NCBI GenBank assembly: GCA_012064385.1
Contig: QRDG01000478.1
Span: forward strand, 1-64,000
Direction: 5' to 3'
DNA length: 64,000 nt
Origin: Puccinellia tenuiflora
Taxonomy: Eukaryota; Streptophyta; Magnoliopsida; Poales; Poaceae
Shown here: piece by piece, positions 44,984 to 54,736 of the stretch
How the letters are laid out: every line of letters begins with the position of its first letter
How positions within the stretch are numbered: the first letter of the stretch is position 1
Position numbers and translations under genes: made by a program
The notes under the pieces: generated by a model
The model's database searches: none
Seen by the model: the letters and a program-made list of their open reading frames with translations, nothing else
Told to the model about the DNA's origin: nothing

Positions 44984-45414
44984 ATGGACAAGAATAGGAA
45001 CCGTTTGCTTACACCAATCATACTGTACGTGCTTCTTCTCACGTGCTTCGCGACCCATGTGCAGTGTAAGTTGATTTCAATTTACTGACAATTGTTTACG
45101 GCTTTTCTGAGTGATTGTGTATTTCTTGTTTGTTGTATGAACTACTTAGTTTATAAACAGAGACTAATGAATATTAATTGATTTTCTGTTCTACAGGCAG
45201 AATATTGGAAGACGTTGTAAGTGTTAGGGTCAATTTACCTAACGGACTGTGTGTCCGTGGTCCCGGGTGTAAGGATCCATTGACTTGTGGCTACTGTTGT
45301 TCAGTAAACGACGAGTGCTATATATCAGTTAATGAGTGCAAGGTTCGATGTTCCAAGAGTTCTCACCTAGACCCAACGGCGGCGATGAATCTTGCACCAT
45401 CGTCTCATATCTAA
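44984..45414 (+). CDS. Secreted cysteine-rich peptide, ESF1/MEG-like
   Basis: Two exons: 44984-45065 and 45197-45414 (TAA), with GTAAGT donor and TTCTACAG acceptor; the joined codon is TGC. About 99 residues. Exon 1 is a signal peptide (NRLLTPIILYVLLLTCFATH followed by VQC). The mature part contains eight cysteines in LCVRGPGCKDPLTCGYCC and ECYISVNECKVRC. This C-x5-C-x5-C-x2-CC-x5-C-x6-C-x3-C spacing is like the embryo-surrounding-factor / maternally-expressed-gene peptides of plants, small secreted signals acting in seed development. The signal-peptide/mature split by a phase-1 intron is typical of such genes. The family assignment rests on the Cys pattern only; a defensin-like peptide is the alternative. 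Confidence 0.72.
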
Positions 45415-45755
45415 TTTGATTATATAGCTTTCCACGTAAAATGCATGATGTGCTGATGAATAATTTGGATAATAATAAATGTCACGATGTATAATTTGGA
45501 TAATAATATTATTTATTCATACAAATCTAAAATGTCCATGCTATAATAAAAAATATATAACTACAAAACAAATCACATGTTAAATTTTTTTCACCTGGTT
45601 CAGATAAAGGGTTGGATTATCATTAATAAAGAGGTGAAGGCGCAGATCAGATTTTATTGTTGGGTCGTTCGTGTCCTGTCGCGTGTAGCCACATGTTGTG
45701 TTTCTTTCCTAGTCGAACTGTGTTTTGTACCACGTGTAGATTTATACTGATCGGA
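45415..45755. other. 3' flank of the peptide gene / spacer
   Basis: AT-rich with two copies of ATAATTTGGATAATAATA near 45460-45510. No other feature seen. Confidence 0.4.
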
Positions 45756-45769
45756 GCCTGGAAGCGAGT

Positions 45770-47932
45770 TTTTTTGACGATAAATAGCAGGAGCTCGGCC
45801 TATGCATTATTAGAAAAAGAATTGATCCAGTTAATCAGGAAAACCGGAGCCAAAAAAACATACAGAGCGCGGTTAAAGAACCACACACTCTAACTCATGG
45901 AATGTCGTCTGTGCTTGAGACAAGGGAACCTAGACCCAAACTAATAGGCCACACCTCATATCCAACTAAGAGAAACTCTCCAAACACACACAACCTCTCA
46001 CCGTTAGAGATGCACCAGTGTGCATCCTCCACACTGAAGAGATCAAACATTAGTCACCACTAACTCTCGAACCGCCTCCATCACCAGCGGTGTGCACTGC
46101 TTCTTGTACAACTGCAAATAAACTTGCATCTTCTCCTCGATGTCTTCGTCGATGGCTTTCTCTTTGCTCTTGAGTTTTGGGATTTCCCCGAAAGCCTCTG
46201 CCCGCCTAAACTCGCGCGCTTAGCTGCTGGAATGACACAATCTTTGTTCTTCTTGTCCAACCGGATGCTTCGTCGCTCGGCCAAAGAGGGAACATCCATC
46301 CGAAGCTGCTTGTCCTTGGGCATTTCAGCAATCTCACGACAGAGCTCCATCATCAAAGAAGGCAAGGTCTTCTCCAGTGGCTCAATCGCGTCATATTGAG
46401 CCATCACCTTCGCGATCTTCTCCTCCGCGCTAGGTGTATCAGAACCCCCAGACTCCTCCAAAGCCAAAATCATCTCAACTCCAAGATCCTTCATCGGGGG
46501 CCCTTGCATCACCGGGGAGACATGCTCCGAAGCAACAAAAGACGTGGAGGTGGATTCCAGGGCAAGCGCCGACGCAGAAAGGCTCACACCCCTAGGAGAG
46601 TACCAACCAAAGCGCCCAACCCCGCCGTCTGTGCAATCAGCATCGTCCGCAGTACACATAGATGGTGTTGGATCCACCTGCACCACAGCTAGCGGCAGGG
46701 ACAGCCTCTCGAGAGCAGCCTCAGCCCGCTCCAGCAAGCCCCCAACACGCTCCATCAATCCCTGCACAGATTCCTGCAACTTGAGCTGAGTTGTGACCAT
46801 CTCCTCAAGCTGAGCCGCGACCAATCCTTGCAGCTCTGACCGCAATGACGTCACCTGCTCCTGCTCAGCCCGCAAAAGAACCGCCTGCTCCTCGAGATTT
46901 TGCAGCACGTCGGATGGAACCAGAACAGCCGGGCTAGCAGACGCCGCGTAGTCCATCTTCTTTGGCAAGGCCTCCGTCACAGCACGCAAAGGCTGGATCA
47001 ACTCCTCGATCTGAGAAGCAACCATGCCTTGCAACTCAGCTCGCAGCACCGTTGATTGCTCCTCGATGATGGACTTCGGGGTCACCTCAGGCAGAGCCAC
47101 CGTGCTTGCGGATGCAAGGCTGGTCACCGGCTGCGCACGGACATTGGGGTCCCGGTCCTTGAGCTCGACCGGAGGTGCGGCAACAGATGCCCAGGACCTG
47201 TCCAAGGGACGGCGTGGACCAGCAGCAGGTGACCCAGAGCAGAGTGGAGCTTGCATGGCCTGCTTGTGCCACCAACAATCACGCTCGCGGTGGCCCGACT
47301 GGTGGCAAGAAAGGCACCTGATCTTGACGTGACAGTCCACCACGTGATGTACGCTCGACAGGCAGCGGAAGCACCAACCGCACACCCTCCGCCTGAAGGC
47401 CACATCACGGTCTCCACCCTCCGCAGGCGGAGAAGGGGGCGGCATGCGCCGCTGAGGGCGACGGCGGTTGCACACCACCTGCCAACCCACCTCGTTGCCA
47501 ACACCCTCCGGATCGGCAGGCGGCAGCGGCCCCACCACCTGCGGTTTGAAGTTGGGTGGCAGCTTATCCGGTGGAGGCGGCAGCCGGGGCGGGGCGGCCG
47601 GCACAGCCGGAGAGGGCAATTGGGGCGGGGCGGCCGGCGCAGCCGGGGAGGGCAGATGGCTGCCAGCGGAAGAGCCTGAGGTTGCCACATCCCCTGCACC
47701 GAGAGCAACAGAATCGCCGTCCCGATTTGGATCCAGATCCTGGCCGGCAGCACGGGAGAAGGGATGAGGGGCTGGATGGGTTGAGGGGAGGTCGTCGGGG
47801 GTTGGGGAGGCCATGGGGCATGGCCTGGAGGGAGGGGGTGCAGGGGGGCGGAGCTCTGCGGTTGTGGCGGCGGCGGGGGCCGCAGGGTCGCCAGCGTCGC
47901 AGGAGCTAGGTATCGGTGCGATGGGCAGAAAC
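45770..47932 (-). mobile_element. 2.16-kb non-LTR retroposon encoding only an ORF1-like protein
   Basis: Bounded by a perfect 14-bp target duplication GCCTGGAAGCGAGT (45756-45769 and 47933-47946). The minus strand ends ...CTCCTGCTATTTATCGTC and a short A-tail (T-run 45770-45775). It contains one long zinc-knuckle ORF and no endonuclease or reverse transcriptase. Full-length retroposition therefore depended on enzymes supplied in trans. Confidence 0.82.
46081..47814 (-). CDS. CCHC zinc-knuckle ORF1-like protein of the retroposon
   Basis: The likely start is the ATG at 47814 (MASPTPDDLPS), giving about 577 residues; the frame stays open upstream to 47949 but that crosses the element boundary. 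Order of parts: Pro/Ala-rich N-terminus, GWQVVCNRRRPQRR, then two zinc knuckles CX2CX4HX4C (CFRCLSSVHHVVDC and CLSCHQSGHRERDC). A coiled-coil-like region follows (AELQGMVASQIEELIQPLR, LRSELQGLVAAQLEEMV), and a conserved C-terminal part (RRSIRLDKKNKDCVIPAAKR). Such proteins bind RNA as the ORF1/gag component of plant LINEs. After PAAKRA the conserved continuation (EKMQVYLQLYKKQCTPLVME) lies in another frame, so there is a frameshift near 46215 and the last ~45 residues of the open frame are out of register. Confidence 0.75.
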   Translation of the reverse strand: MASPTPDDLPSTHPAPHPFSRAAGQDLDPNRDGDSVALGAGDVATSGSSAGSHLPSPAAPAAPPQLPSPAVPAAPPRLPPPPDKLPPNFKPQVVGPLPPADPEGVGNEVGWQVVCNRRRPQRRMPPPSPPAEGGDRDVAFRRRVCGWCFRCLSSVHHVVDCHVKIRCLSCHQSGHRERDCWWHKQAMQAPLCSGSPAAGPRRPLDRSWASVAAPPVELKDRDPNVRAQPVTSLASASTVALPEVTPKSIIEEQSTVLRAELQGMVASQIEELIQPLRAVTEALPKKMDYAASASPAVLVPSDVLQNLEEQAVLLRAEQEQVTSLRSELQGLVAAQLEEMVTTQLKLQESVQGLMERVGGLLERAEAALERLSLPLAVVQVDPTPSMCTADDADCTDGGVGRFGWYSPRGVSLSASALALESTSTSFVASEHVSPVMQGPPMKDLGVEMILALEESGGSDTPSAEEKIAKVMAQYDAIEPLEKTLPSLMMELCREIAEMPKDKQLRMDVPSLAERRSIRLDKKNKDCVIPAAKRASLGGQRLSGKSQNSRAKRKPSTKTSRRRCKFICSCTRSSAHRW

Positions 47933-47949
47933 GCCTGGAAGCGAGTCAC

Positions 47950-48890
47950 ACTGCTTGCTCGGGAGAGATTCCCACATCATCAGTAGCACATATTCACATG
48001 ACTATACCCCAAGCCGGAATAACCACTTCAGATTCCGATTCTTTCGTAGTGGGCCGCCTCTGTCTATCCATATTATACTCGAGTGGCCTCTTGCTCTCCT
48101 TTTCCATCTCCGCCATCACGCCATGTCCTAACTACATCACCCCACTTGGAACGCAACCTCACATCACCACTGGACACTGACTCCGGTCATCTCGATATGA
48201 ACCGTTGCACCACGTGATAGCGAGGATGAGGATAACCCATCCCGGGAACTGACAACTCGACGTTGACCACGCCATACGGATTCTTTCGCAGATTTTTCAA
48301 CTCCATCCGTTGACGATTTCGCCGTTCTCGGTGAGTGTTGCCGCAATTCCTCGCACCCACACGTTACTCTCGACGGGACCTACCTCCTAAACATACTACA
48401 TGGACACACCAATATGAGAACATAGCATCATTTATTCATGGAGGGACCACAACTGCGAAAAACTACCTGCCATTTTTATGGTAGAATGATTTGACGTTCT
48501 CATCAAGAATCTCTGAGCCCCTCAAGAAATACTAATTTCAGATAGTAAAATACAGCATATGTTCTTAGAATAAGGGACGGGTTTCAAAGTCTAATCATAG
48601 TTCTTGACATTTACCGAGCGTTCACAAACTTCAGGCGACATCGGTGGTAATATTTCACAGCAAAGAAATGTGGAAAATAAATGCGTGTGACAATTTCTCT
48701 ATCGAATGAGAATTAGTTTAATTCATGACCTTATCCAATCTTAGTTCCAACTAATGTTGTAACTCATGAATAACGTGAATCACGAAGCAAATCTATCGAT
48801 TCGGATAATTTTTTCCCAATTGTAACCTTACTTGAAATCGAAAAAATTTAAGTTGCAATTCAACTTATACAAATTGCGATGCAAATCCCA
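47950..48890. other. Spacer
   Basis: No recognised gene or element. It has GC-moderate sequence to about 48400, then AT-rich sequence. Confidence 0.35.
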
Positions 48891-49199
48891 CTGGCTGAGA
48901 ATTAAGCAAAACCGAAAAGAAATAGGACAGTGCTGAGCGTACCCCGGGGGATCGGGAGGTTTCCATCCCCCGGGTCCCCAGGCTGACACGTGTCCCCATT
49001 TTTGTTCCAAAATCCCGCTTTTGCTACCGGTAGCAAATAATAACCCCGCTTTTGCTCCAGGTAGCAAAAAACGGTTCGTCCAGAAAATAGAAAAAGAAAA
49101 AAAACTGACTTCACCGGAGACCTGACTTTTTGCTACCATAATGTACCAAATTAGCAAAAAACGATTCAATTGTAGCAAACTCTATTTTCACCTAAAAAC

Positions 49200-49990
49200 A
49201 CAGACCTCGCCGGACTCGCCGGAGACATCGCCGGACTCGCCGGAGACCTCACCGGAGACCCAGCGGAAACCATGGCAGCAACGCCCAACGCCTATGGGAG
49301 CACCGCTCGGTGCCGCTGGGAGCACGAGCCAACGCCTATGGGAGCAACGCCCAACGCCGCTAGGAGCACATGACGACGCCTATGGGAGCACCGTAGGGCG
49401 CCGCTGGGGAGCACGGGGCGACGCCTATGGGAGCACCGCCGGACGCCGCTGGGGAGCACTGCCCGACGCCTATGGGAGCACGGCCCGGCGCTTATGGCAG
49501 AAAGACGTTCGCCGGAGCTTCGCCAGTAGCACCGAGCGACCATGCCGGAAGGCGGAAGCACAGCCGCCCTGCCATGGCAGCACGGCGCCTCGCCGCTCGT
49601 AGCACTGAGCGACCACGCGGATGCACCGCCGTCGTGCCATGGCAGCACCGCGTGACGAAGATGGAAGCATCGCCGCCGCCCTCCCTGCATCCGCTGGGGA
49701 GCACGGGGCGACGCCTATGGGAGCACCGCCGGACGCCGCTGGGGAGCACTGCCCGACGCCTATGGGAGCACGGCCCGGCGCTTATGGCAGAAAGACGTTC
49801 GCCGGAGCTTCGCCAGTAGCACCGAGCGACCATGCCGGAAGGCGGAAGCACAGCCGCCCTGCCATGGCAGCACGGCGCCTCGCCGCTCGTAGCACTGAGC
49901 GACCACGCGGATGCACCGCCGTCGTGCCATGGCAGCACCGCGTGACGAAGATGGAAGCATCGCCGCCGCCCTCCCTGCATCTCCGTCACC
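49200..49990 (+). repeat. GC-rich minisatellite, ~22-24 bp units
   Basis: Alternating variants of GACGCCTATGGGAGCACCG and GACGCCGCTGGGGAGCAC, preceded by short CGCCGGACTCGCCGGAGAC repeats (49206-49260). All six frames stay open because stops are rare, so the many long ORFs here are artefacts. The upstream flank (48910-49200) has repeated GCTACC/GTAGCAAA words (for example CTTTTGCTACCGGTAGC). Confidence 0.8.
49401..49980 (+). repeat. Perfect 290-bp tandem duplication
   Basis: 49401-49690 and 49691-49980 appear identical at a constant offset of 290 bp, each starting CCGCTGGGGAGCACGGGGCG and ending CTCCCTGCAT. The lack of visible differences implies a very recent event, or gene conversion, or an assembly artefact. 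Confidence 0.9.
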
Positions 49991-50279
49991 ATGTGGCCTT
50001 GGCGCCTGCCTTCTGCAGCTTCGACAGCGGCGGCGCAGCACGGGGCTGGGGCGCCTAGAGACTACAAAAGCTGCATGCGGCGACGCGCGGGACGGCGGGT
50101 CGAACGTGGGCTGGACGTTTCATGGCGGATCTCCCCGACGATGCGGCTGTACCCCTGCCGCCACGGTAGCCACAGCACCGGCAGCGGGGCGCCGGATCGA
50201 GAGGCTCACGTTGCAGAAGCAGCAGCTCGCGCCCCGCAGCGGATGCGGCAGCGTTTTTCGGGCGGCTGACGAAGTCGTC

Positions 50280-50408
50280 CTAGCCGGCGAGCTTGACGGA
50301 CACGAAGAGGAGGTACGCGAGGGCCGCCGCGGCGAGGAGGGGCGTCAGGCGTCGGCACGCGCGGCCCCGGCCTCCGAGGAAGACCTCAGAGCTGCGCGCG
50401 CGCTTCAT
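50280..50408 (-). pseudogene. N-terminal fragment of a type II membrane protein (glycosyltransferase-like?)
   Basis: From ATG at 50408 the frame reads KRARSSEVFLGGRGRACRRL and then a hydrophobic anchor TPLLAAAALAYLLFVSVKL before a TAG. The cytoplasmic basic tail plus single anchor resembles plant beta-1,3-galactosyltransferases. After the stop the same frame continues plausibly for about 25 codons (DDFVSRPKNAAASAAGRELL), but no catalytic domain follows; the GC-rich minisatellite comes next. Best read as a gene fragment. The glycosyltransferase identity is weak. Confidence 0.35.
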
Positions 50409-50694
50409 GGCTGGCGGCGCCGGCGAGGAGAGCGGGCGGGTGGGTTGCCGGGTAGTGGAGCTTTTCCTGGTCTGGAACCGTGGGAGGGGAAAGCGATTGG
50501 GGTGGTTGGTGTAGAGAAGATAAGGGAAGGGGTCATGACGCGGGGACGCGTGGCGCTCTCTCGACCCGGACGATGGAGTCGCGCGATCCCCCGGATGATT
50601 GTAATCGTTTCCCAAAGAAATATCCCACGGGAAAGACGAGATCTAGTTTGACAAGTCAAACGAAAGTTATTAACCAAACGGATTCGAAAAGAAA

Positions 50695-52128
50695 ATGGAC
50701 TCCTGCGTGACGAGTACGCCCCAATCCCAACTCCAAATCCAATCTGCAGCCTGCCTACCTCTCCAGTCTCTACCGAATACCGATAGCGCCATGGACGTCG
50801 ATCCCGTTGCTTTACGGAGAAGGTGGAAGAAAAAGAAGAGGGCGGCAGCCACCGCCGGAGGGGCCACGCTCCCGGAGGACGTCGTCCTCGAGATCCTGGG
50901 GCGCGTCGCGGATGACCTGGCGGTCGCGGCCCTCTTCCGCTGCGCCACGGCGTGCAAGCGGTGGCGGGGCCTCGTGTCCGACCCCTCCTTCCTCCGCGGC
51001 CGCTGGCCCGACCCGTCGTCCTCGTCCCTCCTCCTCGGCTTCTTCGCGCAGCAACGGCCCTACAGAGCACGGACCGTCTCCGCGGATCCTCTCGCCGGCG
51101 CCCGCTCGCCGGCCTTCGTCCCGGCGCCGCGATCACCGTTCGGCCCCGATCGCCGCTCCCTCGGCTCCTTCGTCTCATCCGCCGCAGGCTCCCTGGACTA
51201 CTTGGATGACGCGGAGCCGCTCGTGGCGCGCCACGGCCTCCTCCTTGTGCGCCTCGCGCCACCACGCTACGGCGCACCGGTCGACGTCGGCGCCGGCCGG
51301 ACCCTCGTCCACCTCGCCGTGTGCAACCTCCTCGTCGGCACGTGCGACGCGCTGCCCCCGCTGAAATGCAGATCATCAACCGGCATCAACAGCTTCACGA
51401 TCCTAACCGACACCGACTCCGGCTGCTGGCACGAACAATCGCCGCCGAGACGCTCTGCGGCCTTCTACAAAGTGCTGGTCCTTGTCTTCAACCGCGCTTC
51501 ACAAAACTACTACGTCTGCACCTTCTCGTCGGCCGAGTCGAGCTGGAGCGCGCCGCCCACAAAGTGCTTCAGCGATCTGGCGCTCCAAGTCAATGACGGC
51601 GGCGCCGTGGTATGCCAGGGAATGGCGACCTGGCTAGTGAGCGACAAGTGGGGCTTCTACACGCTCGACGTGTGCGTCGAGACCGGCCACGTCTCCGTAG
51701 CAGATCTCCGGGTTCCGCGAGACGATGAGTGGCCGTTGCTTAGCGTCGCCGTCGACGGGACGTTATCGGTGTTTTTCCTGGACGCAGAGTGCCGCTGGAT
51801 AGAGACATGGACGCTTGAAGTCGGCGGCGGCGATGACGATGATGATGCCTGCGCTGTGGACTGGCTGTGCACGGATGTGACCGACATATACCCATCGGAG
51901 CATGAGCAGAGCCGTAAGGGGGTGACGTGCTTGTGCGCAGGCGAGAAGAGTCGCACGTTGCTCGTCATGGCCGATACCGACAAGTGCATGTACGTTGTTG
52001 ATCCCGGAGCTGGAGTCATGGAGGAGGTAACGGAGCGGTTTCGGAGGCTCCGCTTACGGACTGCCGTGCCCGTTGAGATGGACTGGCTGGATTTCTTCTT
52101 GTCTCGTTTGGAGGGGGACACGGGCTAA
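50695..52128 (+). CDS. F-box protein, intronless (second locus)
   Basis: 477 residues from the first ATG at 50695; the ATG at 50791 (MDVDPVALRRRWKKKKR) is an alternative start closer to the domain. The F-box is at about residues 58-98 (LPEDVVLEILGRVADDLAVA, then FRCATACKRWRGLVSD). The C-terminal part is the family's beta-rich region (SGCWHEQSPPRR, NRASQNYYVCTFSSAESSW, WGFYTLDVCVETGHVSV, LSVFFLDAECRWIETWTLEV) ending in VEMDWLDFFLSRLEG. Predicted SCF substrate adaptor with unknown target. Two decayed relatives lie in the window (34084-34499 and 53660-55036), which shows an expanding and eroding family. Confidence 0.88.
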   Translation: MDSCVTSTPQSQLQIQSAACLPLQSLPNTDSAMDVDPVALRRRWKKKKRAAATAGGATLPEDVVLEILGRVADDLAVAALFRCATACKRWRGLVSDPSFLRGRWPDPSSSSLLLGFFAQQRPYRARTVSADPLAGARSPAFVPAPRSPFGPDRRSLGSFVSSAAGSLDYLDDAEPLVARHGLLLVRLAPPRYGAPVDVGAGRTLVHLAVCNLLVGTCDALPPLKCRSSTGINSFTILTDTDSGCWHEQSPPRRSAAFYKVLVLVFNRASQNYYVCTFSSAESSWSAPPTKCFSDLALQVNDGGAVVCQGMATWLVSDKWGFYTLDVCVETGHVSVADLRVPRDDEWPLLSVAVDGTLSVFFLDAECRWIETWTLEVGGGDDDDDACAVDWLCTDVTDIYPSEHEQSRKGVTCLCAGEKSRTLLVMADTDKCMYVVDPGAGVMEEVTERFRRLRLRTAVPVEMDWLDFFLSRLEGDTG

Positions 52129-52243
52129 AGGTGAGAGATAACCCTTGAGAATTCCAGAATTCTTAGTTTGAACGTGTAAATCATGACTTGATCTACTGTA
52201 CTGTGACAAGCGGCCAGGTCTGGTGAGAGCCATAGGACTTTTA

Positions 52244-53145
52244 GTGGTTGTTTGGATTAGGTAAATTTAGAGTTAGTTTTGAGAAAATGAGTTTAAGGAG
52301 GATTTTTAGCAAAACCAGTTTTAAGTAGTTTTTCGTGCGTTTAACAAAAACCATGTTTGGTTGTGACTCGAGACACAAAACACACATATGAGTACCGATG
52401 TGCAAGACATGAACATGGACGAACAAGGGCTTGCTGGACGGTGTATGCCAGGCGTTGCCGCAGTCACCGGTGATGCAATGGTCTTTGCCGTTAAAGAAAC
52501 AACCGATTCGCGGCCACACGCTGGGTGCCGGCCGGCCGGCCGGCATGGTGATTGGGTCACGACGAGAACAATACCTAATAAACCAGTTCACGAATAAAGG
52601 TATATCATCAATCTTCATGGAACTGAAAAGAGCTGAAAGCAGCACTCGCTTGCTGGCTGGCCGCCGAGATGGGGCGGAGCCTGCTAGTGGTGACGATCAA
52701 TGCACAGGCGGCGTAGGCCACTCCTGATATTTCCGCGTACTAGATAGGTCCTCCGCCATGCGTCCGCCTCCTCTTCTGACCGCCGCAGCTTGTCCCTTTA
52801 CTCCCCGATAGGATTCGTCTTGCCGGACGCTGCCGAGTGGTGGGAGGCGAGCTAGCTCCAAGTAGGGATTGTCAGAGCCAACCCGGACGGAAGTCATCGA
52901 GGGCTGGACGAATCACGATGGAGATGGGTTGGCGACGGTGTTAAGAATAAGGATATCCTAAACTGGTTTACGGAAAAACCTCTAATAGTCGTTTTTCCCA
53001 AAACTTGTTTTTACGGTTTTACGAAAATCAAGTTCTACTTATCCTCAAATTAGTTAGGCCAAGCAAACATAGTTTTGTGCGGTTAGGGTCTCAAACGAGT
53101 TTAGTGGAAACCAGTTCGGCTAAAACTCCGTATCCAAACAGGGCC
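52244..53145. mobile_element. 902-bp PIF/Harbinger-like non-autonomous element
   Basis: TTA duplication at 52241-52243 and 53146-53148. Long imperfect inverted ends: GTGGTTGTTTGGATTAGG and GGCCCTGTTTGGATACGG, then further inside ACCAGTTTTAAG / AAACCAGTTTAGG. The paralogous 3' flank at about 55130-55190 lacks it. The GC-richer middle (52380-52900) shows no transposase and may be captured DNA. Confidence 0.7.
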
Positions 53146-53534
53146 TTACGTTCTTGATGACTATGAGGGACGAATAGTTGAGTTGAGTGCATAGTCTATG
53201 ATTCTTCTTTATTTGATTCTTTGTGAAGTTTATGATTCTTGTTTACATCCATTGGCACCCATCGCCCGTTTTTTTTTTTTTGCTGTGCTTTTATATCTCA
53301 CTAATATGAAATATATATGATGAACTGTTGAACTGTTCTGACAAGAGCACTCAGAGAATAGTTAATACCGAACTAGCTCCATCTAGTTTGAAAGGATGAA
53401 AGAAAAGACAAGACTAAGACCACATGATGAAGCGTTGACCAAAACAAGACATTTAATCGGATCAGAATGGCATGACATGGGAGAAATACTTTTTATGGAG
53501 AGAAAATTCACGGTGAATTTCTCTATCGCATGTT

Positions 53535-53655
53535 GTGCGGGACCCGAGAAAGCACTTCAGTGATCTTTGGAGGATCTTCGGCCCCCTCAAGACCAGAGTA
53601 TTCCTTTGCCAACTAGTCAGGGAGCGCCTCCCTTTCAATGACGAGATTCATCGAT
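53535..53655 (+). pseudogene. LINE zinc-binding (zf-RVT) fragment
   Basis: The frame LWRIFGPLKTRVFLCQLVRE, followed by RLPFNDEIHRF, resembles the zinc-binding region downstream of plant LINE reverse transcriptases. It is fused directly to the F-box pseudogene. Confidence 0.5.
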
Positions 53656-53817
53656 TCTTGCCCGCACGGAGGACCATCATCGCCATCGCCAAGCCACTCC
53701 GGGGCCTTCTCCAAAGTGCTAGTGATCGTCTTCGACCACGCTTCACAAGACTACTACGTTCTAGTCGGCCCAGTACAGATAGAGCACGCCGCCCACGAAG
53801 TGCTTCAGCAACCCGAG

Positions 53818-54337
53818 TAGGGCTGGACATAAAGCTCGATGCTCGGCAAGCTTAATGAACGCTCGGCTGCTCGACTCGTTTGAGCTCGGCTCGTTATCTT
53901 AACGAACCGAGCTGAGCAGCAATTTTTGCTCGTTAACACTAACGAGCTAAACAATCGAGCTCGCAAGCTTCACGAGCTACTCGTTAAGCTCGTTAGCAGC
54001 ATGCCACAAGGCTGCGTCTGTAGTCCTTATTCCCTGTGCTTGCTAGCTCTTTCTTTGCTCCAGATGATTACTAGTTGGCTTGCTGAATTAGCTTCATGCG
54101 TATATGTATTCCTACTTGTGAATGTCTAGACCTATGCATGGAGGCATGATCCATCTTGATTTCTGGTGTATTTTCTTTAACGAGCAGCTCGCGAGCGCTC
54201 GCGAACATATAACGAACAGAGCCAAGCTTTATATTTAGCTCGTTATCCTTAATGAGCTTAACGATTCGAGGCTTAATGATCACGAGTCTTAACGAGCCGA
54301 GCCTTAACGAGCCGAGTAGCTCGTTAGTCCACCCCTA
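53818..54337. mobile_element. 520-bp hAT-type MITE
   Basis: Perfect 8-bp target duplication AACCCGAG (53810-53817 and 54338-54345). Ends TAGGGCTGGAC and (reverse) TAGGGGTGGAC. The interior consists of many CTCGTTA/TAACGAG words forming a large foldback. It sits inside the F-box pseudogene. Confidence 0.9.
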
Positions 54338-54593
54338 AACCCGAGGCTCCAAGTCACCGACGGCGCCGACGTTGTATGCCAGGGAATGGCGAGCTGGCTA
54401 GTCAGGGGCGCGCGGAGGACTTCTACACCCTCGACGTGTCTGTCGACAGCGACCATGGCTTCTTGACAGATCGTCGGTTCCGCAAGACCACGACGACTCT
54501 GAGGACAAGCTGTTGCTCACCGTCACCATCGACGTACGGGACGCTGGCGTTTTTTCTCCTGGTGCCTCCGGCTAGAGACCCAGGGGGTGTTTG

Positions 54594-54736
54594 TTTGGTC
54601 TTTGGCTTTGGCTTTTGAGTTTTGAAAGCCAAAAGCATAATTCTTTTGGCTTCCAAAACTCAAAAGCCAAAAAACACCTATTTAGCTGCTTTTTGGCTTG
54701 GCCAAAAGTCAAAGCCAAAGCCCAAACAAACACCCC
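54594..54736. mobile_element. Tourist-like MITE, about 143 bp
   Basis: Inverted ends GGGGTGTTTGTTTGG and (reverse) GGGGTGTTTGTTTGGGC, followed by CTTTGGCTTTGGCTTTTG-type arms. It lies within the F-box pseudogene at a point equivalent to GATAGAGACATGGACGC of the intact gene. A 3-bp duplication is not clear. Confidence 0.7.

Noticed and set aside
49292..50651. Multiple 90-246 codon ORFs in both strands
   Set aside because: Caused by the stop-poor GC minisatellite and its 290-bp duplication; translations simply repeat.
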